A model generated the notes under the pieces. The model did no database searches, was not told the origin of the DNA, and saw only the letters and a program-made list of their open reading frames with translations. This document shows positions 41,434 to 50,489 of a stretch of 64,000 nt of DNA, one piece after another. A program made the position numbers and the translations under genes. Position 1 is the stretch's first letter. Every line of letters starts with the position of its first letter. Origin of the DNA: DATBGO01 sp963840095 (lineage in GTDB: Bacteria > Actinomycetota > Actinomycetes > Streptosporangiales > Streptosporangiaceae); assembly GCA_963840095.1 (NCBI GenBank), contig CAWIXN010000008.1, positions 62,001 to 126,000 on the forward strand, written 5' to 3'.

Positions 41434-42084
41434 ATGAGTGATCCGCAGCCGCCCGCCGACATGACCACAGTCCACCTGGTGCGTCACGGCGAGGTCGAGA
41501 ACCCGGACGGCATCCTGTACGGCCGCATTCCCGGTTTCGGCCTTTCCGAGGAAGGCCGGGTGATGGCCAAGGCGGCCGCTGATTTCCTGGCTGCCAGGGA
41601 CGTGACCGTGCTCAGGTCGTCGCCGCTCCAGCGGGCCCTGGAGACCGCCGAGCCGCTGGCCGCGCAGCTCGGCAGGCCGGCCTCGCTCGACGATCGGCTG
41701 ATCGAGCCATGGAATTACTTCGAGGGAAAGAACTTCGGTGTTGGTGACGGCTCGCTGTTCCAGCCTCAGTACTGGTTCTACCTCCGCAACCCGTTCCGGC
41801 CGTCCTGGGGCGAGCCGTACCGGGAGGTGCTGGCCCGGATGCTTGCCGCCGTGGCCGACGCGGCGCGCGAAGCGCATGGCCACGAGGCGGTCTGCGTGAG
41901 CCACCAGCTGCCCATCTGGATCACCCGCCGGGCCGCGGAGGGCCGCCCGCTCTGGCACGACCCGCGCCGCCGGCAGTGCGCGCTGGGCAGCATCACGAGC
42001 CTCACCTACCGGGCGGGCAAGCTCGCGGGGGTGAGCTACTTCGAGCCATCGGGGCACGGCAGGCGGCAGGTGGCTGGCGCCTGA
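41434..42084 (+). CDS. Histidine phosphatase (phosphoglycerate-mutase-like) family protein
   Basis: The 216-residue protein has the RHG motif VHLVRHGEVENPDG, SSPLQRALETAEPLA, a long EPWNYFEG region and the second catalytic His in AVCVSHQLPIWI. A gene of this type lies between hemL and the cytochrome c maturation genes in many actinobacteria, for example the Rv0524-Rv0529 order in M. tuberculosis. Substrate unknown. ATG 41434 chosen over GTG 41425. Confidence 0.88.
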   Translation: MSDPQPPADMTTVHLVRHGEVENPDGILYGRIPGFGLSEEGRVMAKAAADFLAARDVTVLRSSPLQRALETAEPLAAQLGRPASLDDRLIEPWNYFEGKNFGVGDGSLFQPQYWFYLRNPFRPSWGEPYREVLARMLAAVADAAREAHGHEAVCVSHQLPIWITRRAAEGRPLWHDPRRRQCALGSITSLTYRAGKLAGVSYFEPSGHGRRQVAGA

Positions 42085-42314
42085 ACAGGCGGCGTCGGCA
42101 GCCCTGCTGCCCCGGCACCGCACGGCTGCCCGGGACCGCCAGGCGGCGCCCGGGCTCGCAACGCCCGGCCCAGCCCGCCAGGGCCGGTCCAGCTCGCAAC
42201 GGCCGGTCCAGGTCACATCGCTGGCCCAGCCCGCAACGCCGGCCCCAGGTCCGGCCGGCCTGGCCGGATCGGGCACAATAGGGCGGGTACTACTGCCTGT
42301 AGGAGATCATCCGC

Positions 42315-42983
42315 GTGTTCCGGTTGGCGTACTCCCGGCGTCCCGCTGCCCGAGCGGCGGGCGCCATCCGGGCATGCCCGGCCGGGCTGTCGCACCGCGC
42401 TGGCGCGGTGGCGGCCGCCGCGGCCGCCGCCGTGGCGATGACGGTGAGCGTCGCGGCCTGCGAGGGAGGCGCGATCGCTCAGGCCACCCCGGCCAGTAAC
42501 GGGACGAGCTTCGTGGCGGGAGGCCCCGGTGCGACGCTGTTCGCCACCGGGACGCGCCCGGCGGCACCCGTGGTCGCCGGGACCACGCTGACCGGCCAGA
42601 AGCTGACTCTCTCCAGCGGCCGCGGCATCCTGGTGCTGAACTTCTGGGGCTCATGGTGCGCGCCGTGCCGGCAGGAAGCGCCGGCGCTTTCGGCGCTCGC
42701 GACCCATTTCAAGACGGCGGGGGTGCGGTTCGTCGGCATCGACATCAGGGACGCCCCGGCGGCGGCTGAGGCGTTCCAGCGCACCTTCAGGATCAGCTAT
42801 CCGAGCCTTAACGACCCCGGCGACGAGATCGCGCTCGCGTTCCGCGGCACGGTTCCGCCGGAGGGAATCCCGACCACGCTGGTGATCGACCGCGCCGGGC
42901 GGATCGCCGCGCGTATTGTCGGCGGGGTGACCTACGACGGGCTGCAGGCCCTGATCGCCCAGATCGCCGCAGGTCGTTCATGA
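42315..42983 (+). CDS. TlpA/ResA-like thiol-disulfide lipoprotein (CcsX-type)
   Basis: The 222-residue protein begins with GTG 42315 (AGGAG 9 bp upstream). It has a lipoprotein signal ending VSVAAC (Cys49) and a thioredoxin fold with the active site WGSWCAPCRQEAPAL. In cytochrome c maturation system II this protein keeps the apocytochrome CxxCH thiols reduced outside the membrane. It is followed directly by resB and ccsA. The CcdA electron donor normally encoded between them is missing. Confidence 0.88.
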   Translation: MFRLAYSRRPAARAAGAIRACPAGLSHRAGAVAAAAAAAVAMTVSVAACEGGAIAQATPASNGTSFVAGGPGATLFATGTRPAAPVVAGTTLTGQKLTLSSGRGILVLNFWGSWCAPCRQEAPALSALATHFKTAGVRFVGIDIRDAPAAAEAFQRTFRISYPSLNDPGDEIALAFRGTVPPEGIPTTLVIDRAGRIAARIVGGVTYDGLQALIAQIAAGRS

Positions 42984-43008
42984 GGCGGCGAGGGCGGGTG
43001 GCGGCCAG

Positions 43009-44730
43009 ATGACCGGACTGCGGGTATCGCCGGAGCCCGGACGCCGGCAGGCCCAGGTGGCCGAGCCGCCCGCCGAGCCGGAGCCGCCGTCGGGCCCCGG
43101 CCGCCCAGCGCCCCCTCCTGGTCCGGGCACCCGACTCGGCCTGGCGGGGTGGCTGCGCTGGGGCTGGCGGCAGCTGACCTCCATGCGGACCGCCCTGGTG
43201 CTGCTGTTCCTGCTGGCGGTCGCGAGCGTGCCCGGCTCGGTGCTGCCGCAGGAGGGCATCGACCCCTCCGCGGTTTCGCAGTACTACGCCTCCCACCCGG
43301 CGCTGGCTCCCATCCTGGCCAGGCTGTCGCTGTTCAGCGTGTTCGCGGCACCCTGGTTCGCCGCGATCTACCTGCTGCTGTTCGCATCGCTGGCCGGATG
43401 CGTGCTGCCCCGCACGTTCCGCCTGGTGGGCTCGGCGCGCCAGAAGCCGCCGCAGGCGCCGCGCAACCTGGCCAGGCTGCCGCTCGCGGCCAGCTACCGG
43501 ACTGCGCAGGCACCCGACCACGCGCTTGAGGCAGCCGGGCGGCTGCTGGCGCGGAAGCGGTTCCGGCTGCGGACCGGCGATGGCTGGGTGGCAGCCGAAA
43601 AGGGCTACCTGAGGGAAGTCGGCAACCTGATCTTTCATATCGCGCTGCTGGCTCTGCTGGGCGCGGTCGCGCTGGGCGGCCTGTTCGGTTACAAGGCGAA
43701 CCGGCTGCTGGTGGTGGGCAGTTCGTTCGCGAATACGCCTACCGCGCTGGACCAGTTCCGGCCCGGGCGCCTGGTGTCGCCGACGGATCTGCAGCCGTTC
43801 TCGGTGGCGCTGGATAACTTCACCGCCAGCTACGTCACCGCTGGCCTGCAGCGGGGCCAGCCGTCCGTATTCGACGCCGCCGTGAGCTATACGGCAGCGC
43901 CTGGCGATCCGGTGCGCCATGACAACATTCGCGTCAATCACCCGCTGCAGGTGGACGGGGTCCGGGTGTACCTGATCGGTCATGGCTACGCACCGGTGTT
44001 CCGGGTCACCGACGGAACCGGGCGGGTGGTGTTCAACCAGCCCGTGCCGTTCATCCCGGTCGAGCAGGCCGGGCTCACGTCCGACGGCGTGATCAAGGTT
44101 CCGGACGCCAATCCGTCGGAACTGGGTTTCGCCGGGGTATTCCTGCCGACCATGGTGGACGTGGACGGGACCCTGCACTCGGCTTTTCCTGCCGCGCTCA
44201 ATCCGAGGGTCAGCCTGCTCGCGTATGCGGGGAACCTCGGCATGAACTCCGGCCAGCCCCAGTCGGTGTATCAGCTGGACACCAGCGGCCTGCACCGGCT
44301 CCCTGTCGCGCCTGACCCGCTGTCGGTCGGCCAGTCCATGAAGCTGCCGGGCGGCGCGGGCACGATCACGTTTACCGGCTACAAGCAGTGGATTAGCCTG
44401 GCGATCACCTACGACCCCGGGCAGCTGCCGGCCCTGGTGTCCGGGCTGGCGGCACTGGCCGGCCTGCTGCTGTCGTTCCTGGTCAGGCGGCGCCGGGTAT
44501 TCGTGCGGGCCTATCCGGGCGACGACGGCGGCACCGTGGTCGACCTGGGCGGCCTGGCCCGCTCCGACGCAGCCGGCGGCTTCGAGGCCGAGTTCAGCGC
44601 GCTGGCCGCAGAGCTCAGCGACACCCACGGCGCCCTCGATCCATCTATTCGCGGTGCGAGCGGCCGCGATCCATCACCCCGCGACTCAAGCAGCCGCGAT
44701 CCATCCCTTCACTACGAAGAGGGGGAGTGA
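43009..44730 (+). CDS. resB: Cytochrome c biogenesis protein ResB
   Basis: The 573-residue membrane protein has a Pro-rich cytoplasmic start, helices at about 63-83, 113-133 and 206-226, a large extracytoplasmic domain and a last helix at about 475-493 (LPALVSGLAALAGLLLSFLV). WGWRQLTSMRTALVLLFLLA, VASVPGSVLPQ and ISLAITYDPGQLPAL are ResB signatures. With CcsA it forms the heme delivery and ligation complex of system II. The C-terminal tail has short S(S/P)RDPS repeats. Confidence 0.93.
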   Translation: MTGLRVSPEPGRRQAQVAEPPAEPEPPSGPGRPAPPPGPGTRLGLAGWLRWGWRQLTSMRTALVLLFLLAVASVPGSVLPQEGIDPSAVSQYYASHPALAPILARLSLFSVFAAPWFAAIYLLLFASLAGCVLPRTFRLVGSARQKPPQAPRNLARLPLAASYRTAQAPDHALEAAGRLLARKRFRLRTGDGWVAAEKGYLREVGNLIFHIALLALLGAVALGGLFGYKANRLLVVGSSFANTPTALDQFRPGRLVSPTDLQPFSVALDNFTASYVTAGLQRGQPSVFDAAVSYTAAPGDPVRHDNIRVNHPLQVDGVRVYLIGHGYAPVFRVTDGTGRVVFNQPVPFIPVEQAGLTSDGVIKVPDANPSELGFAGVFLPTMVDVDGTLHSAFPAALNPRVSLLAYAGNLGMNSGQPQSVYQLDTSGLHRLPVAPDPLSVGQSMKLPGGAGTITFTGYKQWISLAITYDPGQLPALVSGLAALAGLLLSFLVRRRRVFVRAYPGDDGGTVVDLGGLARSDAAGGFEAEFSALAAELSDTHGALDPSIRGASGRDPSPRDSSSRDPSLHYEEGE

Positions 44731-44737
44731 GGTTCCA

Positions 44738-45874
44738 GTGCCTGTGAACTCGGGATTGGCCGAGGCCAGCAATGCCCTCCTGCTGTCCACGGTGGTCATC
44801 TATGCGCTGGCGATGCTCGCCTACGCATGCGACTTCGCGTTCGGCCGCAGGCCGGCCGCCGCGGCCGAAAAGGTCCGGGTGCCTGAGCTGGTCGGCACGG
44901 TGGCTGGGGCTGCCTCGGCTGGCGCCGGCGCTGTCTCGGCTGCCGCTGGTGCGAGTCTGACCGGTGCTGGTGCGGCCGGTGCCGATGCCACCGGGGCTGG
45001 TGCGGCCGGGGCTGGTGCGGCCGGGGCTGGTGCGGCCGGGGCTGGTCCGGCTGGCTCGCGGCCCGGCGGGGCGGTACCCGGGCTCGCCGCCGGGCAGGCT
45101 CGCGGTCCCCTTGGGTTCTGGGTGCGGCTCGCGTTCACGCTCACCTGCGTCGGCCTCACGGCGCACATCGCCGGCATCCTCGCCCGCGGCCTGTCCGAGC
45201 ACCGGGTGCCGTGGGGCAACATGTACGAGTTCATCATCGCCATCACCTGCATGGCGGTGATCGTCCTGGTCGCGGCCGCCGTGCGTTACCGGGCTTATTA
45301 CATCGGGCTGTTCGTGCTGGTGCCGGTGGTGTTCGCGCTCGGCCTGGCCGTGACCGTTGTCTACACTCCCGCCGGGGCGCTGGTACCCGCGCTGCAGTCG
45401 TACTGGATCGCGATCCACGTCACCGCGATGATTATCGCCAGCGGCCTCTACATCGTCGGGGCGGTCGTCACCACGATGTACCTGGCGGTGGACCGGCACC
45501 AGCGGAGGGTCGCGGCGGGCCAGCCATCCGGGCTCGGCGGCATCATCCAGCACCTGCCGAAGCCGCTGGTGCTTGACCGGCTGTCCTACCGGGCAATCTT
45601 GTTCGCCTTCCCGGTCTGGACGTTCGGGATCATGGCGGGTGCGATCTGGGCTGACCAGGCGTGGGGCAGGTACTGGGGCTGGGACCCGAAGGAGACGTGG
45701 TCCTTCATCACCTGGGTGGTGTACGCCGGCTTCCTGCACGCCCGGGCGACTGCTGGCTGGCGCGGTCGGCGCGCGGCCTATATCCAGCTGGTCGGGTTCG
45801 GCTGCCTGATGTTCAATCTGATCGGGGTCAATCTCTGGGTCACTGGGCTGCACTCCTACGCGGGCCTGGGCTGA
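44738..45874 (+). CDS. ccsA: Cytochrome c biogenesis protein CcsA/CcsB (heme-handling WWD protein)
   Basis: From GTG 44738 (GGGGAG and GAGG upstream) the protein has 378 residues and about eight membrane helices. The heme-binding WWD motif reads WGRYWGWDPKETWSFITW, and flanking heme His residues sit in WIAIHVTAM and NLWVTGLHSYAG. It exports or holds heme and joins it to apocytochromes with ResB. A Gly/Ala-rich linker with AGAAGAG repeats (about 60-105) is inserted after the first helix. Confidence 0.93.
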   Translation: MPVNSGLAEASNALLLSTVVIYALAMLAYACDFAFGRRPAAAAEKVRVPELVGTVAGAASAGAGAVSAAAGASLTGAGAAGADATGAGAAGAGAAGAGAAGAGPAGSRPGGAVPGLAAGQARGPLGFWVRLAFTLTCVGLTAHIAGILARGLSEHRVPWGNMYEFIIAITCMAVIVLVAAAVRYRAYYIGLFVLVPVVFALGLAVTVVYTPAGALVPALQSYWIAIHVTAMIIASGLYIVGAVVTTMYLAVDRHQRRVAAGQPSGLGGIIQHLPKPLVLDRLSYRAILFAFPVWTFGIMAGAIWADQAWGRYWGWDPKETWSFITWVVYAGFLHARATAGWRGRRAAYIQLVGFGCLMFNLIGVNLWVTGLHSYAGLG

Positions 45875-46045
45875 GCGGGCGGAAGGCGGGGGCCTGCCGG
45901 CGCGGGTGGCTCTCCTCCGTGCCCCGGCGTTACGGCTGGCTGCGGCTCTCCCGCGGCCGGCCTTGGCCGTCCTGAGCCTGCCGCCCGACCGTGAGCTAGC
46001 CGGCCACGTGCAGGCACGTGTCGCCAACCCGCAGGCCCGGCGGTG

Positions 46046-46465
46046 TCAGGCGTCGTTGTCCGCCTCGCGCCCGCCACGGATCCGGCGTGCGAGTTCGAGC
46101 AGGAACTCAGGATCATCGTCGGGCCCGATCGGCCGCCTGTCCGGGGATTCCGTCAGGCCCATGAAGGGACCGGAGGCCGATTCCGGCTCCCGGCCGGCCG
46201 GGTGGCGCCGGAACGCCTCCTGCTGACGGAGGCCCCTCGAGCTTGTCAGGTGCCGGTACATCAGCGGCGCGTCCCAGCGCCGGTTGGGCCGGCCTGCCAG
46301 CAGCCAGGCCACGCCACCGACTACGGAGAGCAAGATGATCAGGAGCAGCCAGGTTCTTTTGGTTAGGCGGCGGATCGCGAAGTGCGGCGTGCGGGCTACG
46401 TCGATGAGGCATGGCCCCACGAAACCGACTGTGATCAGCACAAACACCAGGCCGATGAGCAACAT
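46046..46465 (-). CDS. PLDc_N-domain membrane protein
   Basis: The 139-residue protein has two helices (about 1-23 and 39-57) in the PLDc_N arrangement (LIDVARTPHFAIRRLTKRTW, then LLLIILLSVVGGVAWLLAGR PNRRW) and a hydrophilic tail. This short domain caps phospholipase D-type proteins but also occurs alone in actinobacteria, as here, with no known function. Confidence 0.8.
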   Translation of the reverse strand: MLLIGLVFVLITVGFVGPCLIDVARTPHFAIRRLTKRTWLLLIILLSVVGGVAWLLAGRPNRRWDAPLMYRHLTSSRGLRQQEAFRRHPAGREPESASGPFMGLTESPDRRPIGPDDDPEFLLELARRIRGGREADNDA

Positions 46466-46626
46466 GGCCGAAGCCTAGCTTCTGGCATGCCGGACTCGTC
46501 GGCGAATCGGCCTAGTCGTCCTTGCAAACTCCGACTGACCATAATTGATCACCTTGCGTAGTTGGATATGACGGTTGTAGGGATTCGTCATAGCCTGGCG
46601 GTCTGACCCGACTCAGGGAGCTCAAC

Positions 46627-47874
46627 ATGCGGCTGCGGTTACTTGATCGTGTCCGGCGTTCCCTTAGGCGGAGACGCGCGCGGTCCGGCGCCCGGGCCGC
46701 TGAGGCGCGGAGTCGGCCGGACGCTGCCGGGCCGCCTGCGGCGCCGGGAGTGGCTGGCCGGACGGCCAGCGCGGCTGGCCGGGCGCCCGGCCCGATCGGC
46801 AGCCATCGTAAGGGCGCTGCGCCCAGGCTGGTTCTGCCTGACAACAGCGCTCCGGGCAGGCGCGCGACCGCCGCGCCCGACCAGCAAGCTCCCGACCAGC
46901 AAGCTCCCGATCAGCTGGCTGACGGGCCGGCCCCGCCGTCTGGCCTGGCCTACACGGCACTGGGCACCGCCGGCACTTCGGTGACCGGCGCGTCGATGAC
47001 GCGGCCCGGGCATGCCGGGAGCCCGCCGTCGCCGCGCCGGTGGGGGGCGGCGCGGGCCGCAGTGCGTACCGCGCCTGACGCCGCCGCTGCGGGCCGGACG
47101 GAGACCGGTCAGCCGGCTTCGGGCCAGGCAGCCACTGGCCAGTCGCCTTCGGGCCGGGCAGCCGCGGGCCGACCAACTGATGGCCAGGCGGGGACCAGGG
47201 AGCAGGCCAGTAGCATGGCGCGGGACGGCGCCGCCGAGAAACTGCCCTGGTATGAGATTGCTCATAGCAATCGCACCGCGGCGGGCCGCAGGCATTGCGG
47301 GCGGCTCGAGGAGGTGGTCCGTCGGGAGTGGGCGCCGGACGTGATTCCCCCGCCCGAGTCCGTCGTGGCCATCGACCGGCTGGCCGAGCTGCCGCAGCTG
47401 ATCAAGGAGAAGCTCGTGGCGGGCCTGGACGCCATTCACGTCGGTCCGGGCGGCGTGCCTGACCTGGACGACATGAGCAGCCTGAGCGGGGTTCCGCTCC
47501 CGTCTGGCCGGGCGACCTGGGACGCGTGCGCCGGCGCCTACGGTGAGCGGAAGATCGTGGTCGGTTCACGGCCATCGCCGAGCCCGGACGTAATGTGCCA
47601 TGAGATCGGCCACGCGCTCGATGATCTCGACGGCACCGATGAGCAGTGGCAATCTGACTCGGCGGAGTTCCGGGCGCTCTACGACAGGTGCCTGCCCCAT
47701 ATGGCCAGCGACTTCCATAAGCAGCGAGGGATACTGGGCCGCAGGGAGTTCTTCGCGGACGCGTTCGCGGCGATCGCATCCCGACAACGTCCGGCCCTGG
47801 TAGACATGGTGGGCGGAGACACGCGCGCGGCGCTGGACGTGATGCTCTACTTCAACGTGCGTTATGGCATCTAG
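46627..47874 (+). CDS. Anthrax-lethal-factor-like (ATLF/M34-type) zinc metalloprotease domain protein
   Basis: The 415-residue protein has an Arg-rich start, a long disordered Gly/Ala/Gln region with (S/T)GQ(A/P)A-type repeats (up to about 200) and a C-terminal domain. That domain carries VMCHEIGHALDDLDG (HEIGH at 325-329), SAEFRALYDRC and RREFFADAFAA (Glu374 as possible third ligand). The HExxH...S-EFR...EFFA pattern matches the ATLF domain. No signal peptide or membrane helix is visible, so export, if any, would be non-classical. The next small gene starts 11 bp after its stop. Substrate unknown. Confidence 0.65.
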   Translation: MRLRLLDRVRRSLRRRRARSGARAAEARSRPDAAGPPAAPGVAGRTASAAGRAPGPIGSHRKGAAPRLVLPDNSAPGRRATAAPDQQAPDQQAPDQLADGPAPPSGLAYTALGTAGTSVTGASMTRPGHAGSPPSPRRWGAARAAVRTAPDAAAAGRTETGQPASGQAATGQSPSGRAAAGRPTDGQAGTREQASSMARDGAAEKLPWYEIAHSNRTAAGRRHCGRLEEVVRREWAPDVIPPPESVVAIDRLAELPQLIKEKLVAGLDAIHVGPGGVPDLDDMSSLSGVPLPSGRATWDACAGAYGERKIVVGSRPSPSPDVMCHEIGHALDDLDGTDEQWQSDSAEFRALYDRCLPHMASDFHKQRGILGRREFFADAFAAIASRQRPALVDMVGGDTRAALDVMLYFNVRYGI

Positions 47875-47884
47875 AGGTCAGGCG

Positions 47885-48154
47885 ATGTACGTTATACGGC
47901 TCCCTAACGGCAACCTGCTGGTTCCCGAGTCCGCGATCAGCGGCGACGGCCAGCTGATGAGCGACGCGTATGTAGAGATCGACCCGAGCGACGCAGAGTA
48001 CGCCCGGCTCGCCGAGCAGGCGGTGACGCAGGAAGAACTTGCCGAGCGCCGCAGGCAGTGGCAGGAGGGTGACGAGCCGCTGCGCAGGCAGTTCCTCGAC
48101 TTCCTGGCCAGGGGCGGCGGCCAGAACGGCTCGCGCGATGGTGAGGAGGCTTAA
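47885..48154 (+). CDS. Small acidic protein paired with the ATLF-like protease
   Basis: ATG 47885 (AGAGG about 7 bp upstream) encodes 89 residues: a beta-like start MYVIRLPNGNLLVPESAISG, then an acidic helical part (DPSDAEYARLAEQAVTQEEL, AERRRQWQEGDEPLRRQFLD). ATG 47864 would overlap the protease gene. The tight spacing suggests a cognate partner (chaperone, immunity or regulator), which is inference. No family recognised. Confidence 0.65.
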   Translation: MYVIRLPNGNLLVPESAISGDGQLMSDAYVEIDPSDAEYARLAEQAVTQEELAERRRQWQEGDEPLRRQFLDFLARGGGQNGSRDGEEA

Positions 48155-48437
48155 GAGAGCGTCGTCAGGTGTGCGAAGCGGGCGCTGGTGGGTTCGTGCT
48201 CGGGACGCTGCTCGCACCGGGGATACTGCTGGTACGGGTGGGGACACTGCTGGTACGTACGGGGGCGCCCGTGGGCCGCGCGAATGTGCCGCCGACCCGT
48301 GCGGGCCGACGGTCACCTCAGCTGCCTGCGCAGTCTGGCCGAAGCTGCCTGCGCAGTCCGGCCGATACCAACTCGGTGCCGGCTGCCTGCTCGGCGCCGG
48401 CCCGGCATCGGCCCGGGCGCCGCAGCGCTCTGCGGCG
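48155..48437. other. Gene-free stretch with short repeats
   Basis: GGACACTGCTGGTACG-type and (A)GCTGCCTGCGCAGTC(C/T)GGCCGA repeats (two copies near 48320-48365) occur. I see no gene. It lies between the convergent small acidic gene and bldC, so terminators would be expected, but no single hairpin stands out. Confidence 0.35.
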
Positions 48438-48641
48438 CTACACGGCCGTGATGGCCGGAGCGCTTGGGTCGCCGCTCAGCAATGCTCGTACCTCCGACTC
48501 GCGGAACCGCCGGTGACCGCCCGGGGTGCGGATGCTGCTGATACGCCCCGATGCTGCCCATCGGGTCACGGTCTTCGGGTCAACACGAAACAGGGCAGCG
48601 ACCTCTCCGGGAGTGAGCAGCCGCTCACTGTTGCCGTCCAT
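48438..48641 (-). CDS. bldC: Developmental regulator BldC
   Basis: The 67-residue MerR-like HTH protein reads LLTPGEVAALFRVDPKTVTR, then RISSIRTPGGHRRFRESEVR, nearly identical to Streptomyces BldC, which binds direct repeats cooperatively and delays the onset of development. I chose the ATG at 48641 because the family begins there. Non-sporulating actinomycetes also keep the gene. Confidence 0.93.
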   Translation of the reverse strand: MDGNSERLLTPGEVAALFRVDPKTVTRWAASGRISSIRTPGGHRRFRESEVRALLSGDPSAPAITAV

Positions 48642-49239
48642 TTTGAGAACCCCTCCTCGCCTCCATACGAGCTTGTCCCAAGTGTCGCGACAAACACGGT
48701 TTTTCTCCTTAGATTCCGTAAAATCTGGTCTGAGAATTCTCGGTGTGATGACGTGATGACTCATGCAGACGGAGATGGCGCCTGGGGCCGGCCCCGAGGG
48801 CCTCAGCTACCGGTGCCGCCGACGTACCCGGACGGGGCAGGACAGGAGGACAGGAGGAACAGCAGGTCGCCATCGCTGTGGCCACGGCCACTGACCGCGA
48901 GTGAACGACGCCTTTAAGCCGGCCGTTACAGCACTGCTCGTCCTCGTGAGCTGCGGCCGCTTTTCCCGCCTGATCACTGAGCCGTTACCGAAAGTGCCGA
49001 TGCCTGCCCGCGGGCTCGGGGACATCGGGAAGCACAGCGGTGGAGCCGGCGCGATCCGGCCGCCTGGTGGCATGGGTTGCGTCGGCCGCCCGGCTCGTAC
49101 CTGGCAGCCCCCAGGTGATCGAGCCCAGCTCGAAGCACGGTCCACTTCCGGTTTGTCAGGGGCGGCAGGCCGCTGGGCGTTCCCGGCTAGTCATGGGCGG
49201 CGTGCCGCTGGGCGAAAGCCGGGCCGTAAGGTGAGGCCC
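48642..49239. other. Intergenic region between bldC and the threonine dehydratase gene
   Basis: About 600 bp. The bldC-proximal 120 bp are much less GC-rich than the surroundings and hold two palindromes, TGTCGCGACA (48683-48692) and GAGAATTCTC (48732-48741), probably in the bldC control region. The rest is coding-like in base use and in frame with the dehydratase from 48901, but has no domain-like sequence. Confidence 0.5.
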
Positions 49240-50205
49240 GTGCCGGGACTCGTGACCATCGATGAGATCCGCGCCGCCGCCGGCCTGCTTGCGGGGGTGG
49301 CACTGAGAACTCAGCTCTTGCCGTTCCTGGCAGCTGGTCCCTGGCTGCTACTGAAGCCTGAGTCGCTACAGCCGACCGGATCGTTCAAGCTACGCGGCGC
49401 GTACGCGGCCATCAGCCTCCTGCCCGACGAGCAGCGCAAGGTCGGTGTCGTCGCGCATTCGAGCGGCAACCATGCGCTCGCCGTCGCCTATGCGGCCGCA
49501 CTGCTCAACGTGCCCGCGACCGTCGTGGTGCCCGCCAACGCCCCGCAGGTCAAGGTCGCGGCGGCCAGCGATCTTGGTGCCGCGATTGTCGTTTGCGAGC
49601 CGGGCATGGCGGCCCGGACGGCCGCGACACAGGAACTCGCCGATCGTTACGGCTACACCATCATCCCGCCGTTCGAGCACCGTACGGTGATTGCCGGGCA
49701 AGGCACGATCGGGCTGGAGATAGCTGCCGAGCGGCCGGACACCGACCTCATTGTCTGCCCGGTCAGCGGGGGCGGGCTGATCTCGGGTATCGCCGCCGCG
49801 GTCGCGGCCGAGCTGCCGCGGGCCAAAGTTGTGGGCGTCGAGCCGGAACTGGCCGCCGACGCGCGCGACTCGCTGCGCGCCGGCCGGCGCGTCGCCTGGG
49901 AGGCCTCCGCGACGCAGCGCACCATCGCGGACGCGCTGCGGGTCGACCAGGTGGGTGAACTACCGCTGCAGCACATGCTGCGCCAGGTGCATGGAATCGT
50001 GACGGTGTCTGAGGACGAGATCCGCGAGGCGATGCGACGGCTTGCCCTGCAGGCCAGGCTGGTCGCTGAGCCTGGCGGGGCGGCCGCGGTGGCGGCGTGC
50101 CTGTTCCACCGAGGCCAGCTGCCCGCCGCCGCGACGGCGGTGGCGGTGGTTTCCGGCGGGAACGTCGATCCGGCGCTGCTCGCGGACGTCCTTCGGGGAG
50201 CCTGA
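49240..50205 (+). CDS. Serine/threonine dehydratase-like PLP enzyme
   Basis: The 321-residue fold-type II PLP enzyme has the Schiff-base Lys50 in PTGSFKLRGA, HSSGNHALAVAYAA and the phosphate loop SGGGLISGIAAA. It deaminates threonine or serine, or racemises serine. The absence of a C-terminal ACT domain separates it from biosynthetic IlvA. GTG 49240 is chosen because AAGGTGAGG lies just upstream. The gene ends before a large dyad at 50261. Confidence 0.88.
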   Translation: MPGLVTIDEIRAAAGLLAGVALRTQLLPFLAAGPWLLLKPESLQPTGSFKLRGAYAAISLLPDEQRKVGVVAHSSGNHALAVAYAAALLNVPATVVVPANAPQVKVAAASDLGAAIVVCEPGMAARTAATQELADRYGYTIIPPFEHRTVIAGQGTIGLEIAAERPDTDLIVCPVSGGGLISGIAAAVAAELPRAKVVGVEPELAADARDSLRAGRRVAWEASATQRTIADALRVDQVGELPLQHMLRQVHGIVTVSEDEIREAMRRLALQARLVAEPGGAAAVAACLFHRGQLPAAATAVAVVSGGNVDPALLADVLRGA

Positions 50206-50260
50206 CCGCATCCGGGCCGGACTAGCGGCCTGACGCGCAGCAGCGGAGCGACGCCACCTA

Positions 50261-50309
50261 GTGAATCCGCGGTTTGGTAAGGAATTTCCGGACCAAACCG
50301 CACATTCAC
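50261..50309. terminator. Long two-part dyad after the threonine dehydratase gene
   Basis: GTGAAT (50261-50266) pairs with ATTCAC (50304-50309), and GCGGTTTGGT (50269-50278) pairs with ACCAAACCGC (50292-50301) around a 13-nt loop; only the two-base CC/AC step is unpaired. It starts 56 bp after the stop. A terminator is most likely, an operator possible. Confidence 0.65.
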
Positions 50310-50489
50310 CAGGCGATACCGGCGGCTTCCTCTGGTAGTCCGGCGGCTTCCTCTGATAGCGGAGTTACTTCTGTGGCCAGAATGACCTCGAAGACGATGC
50401 CCGGCTGGCAATGCCCGGGTGCCGATGGACAGCCGATCGGTACCCGGGTGACATGCCCGGCAGCGGACACCGAATATTCTGGCCTCACC

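Noticed and set aside
42808..44628. 606-codon minus-strand frame opposite resB
   Set aside because: ResB on the plus strand has clear signatures and membrane helices; the antisense frame is Arg/Gln/Gly-rich without any domain.
48901..49239. 113-codon N-terminal extension of the threonine dehydratase
   Set aside because: Family similarity starts at about 49255 and GTG 49240 has a good ribosome site.
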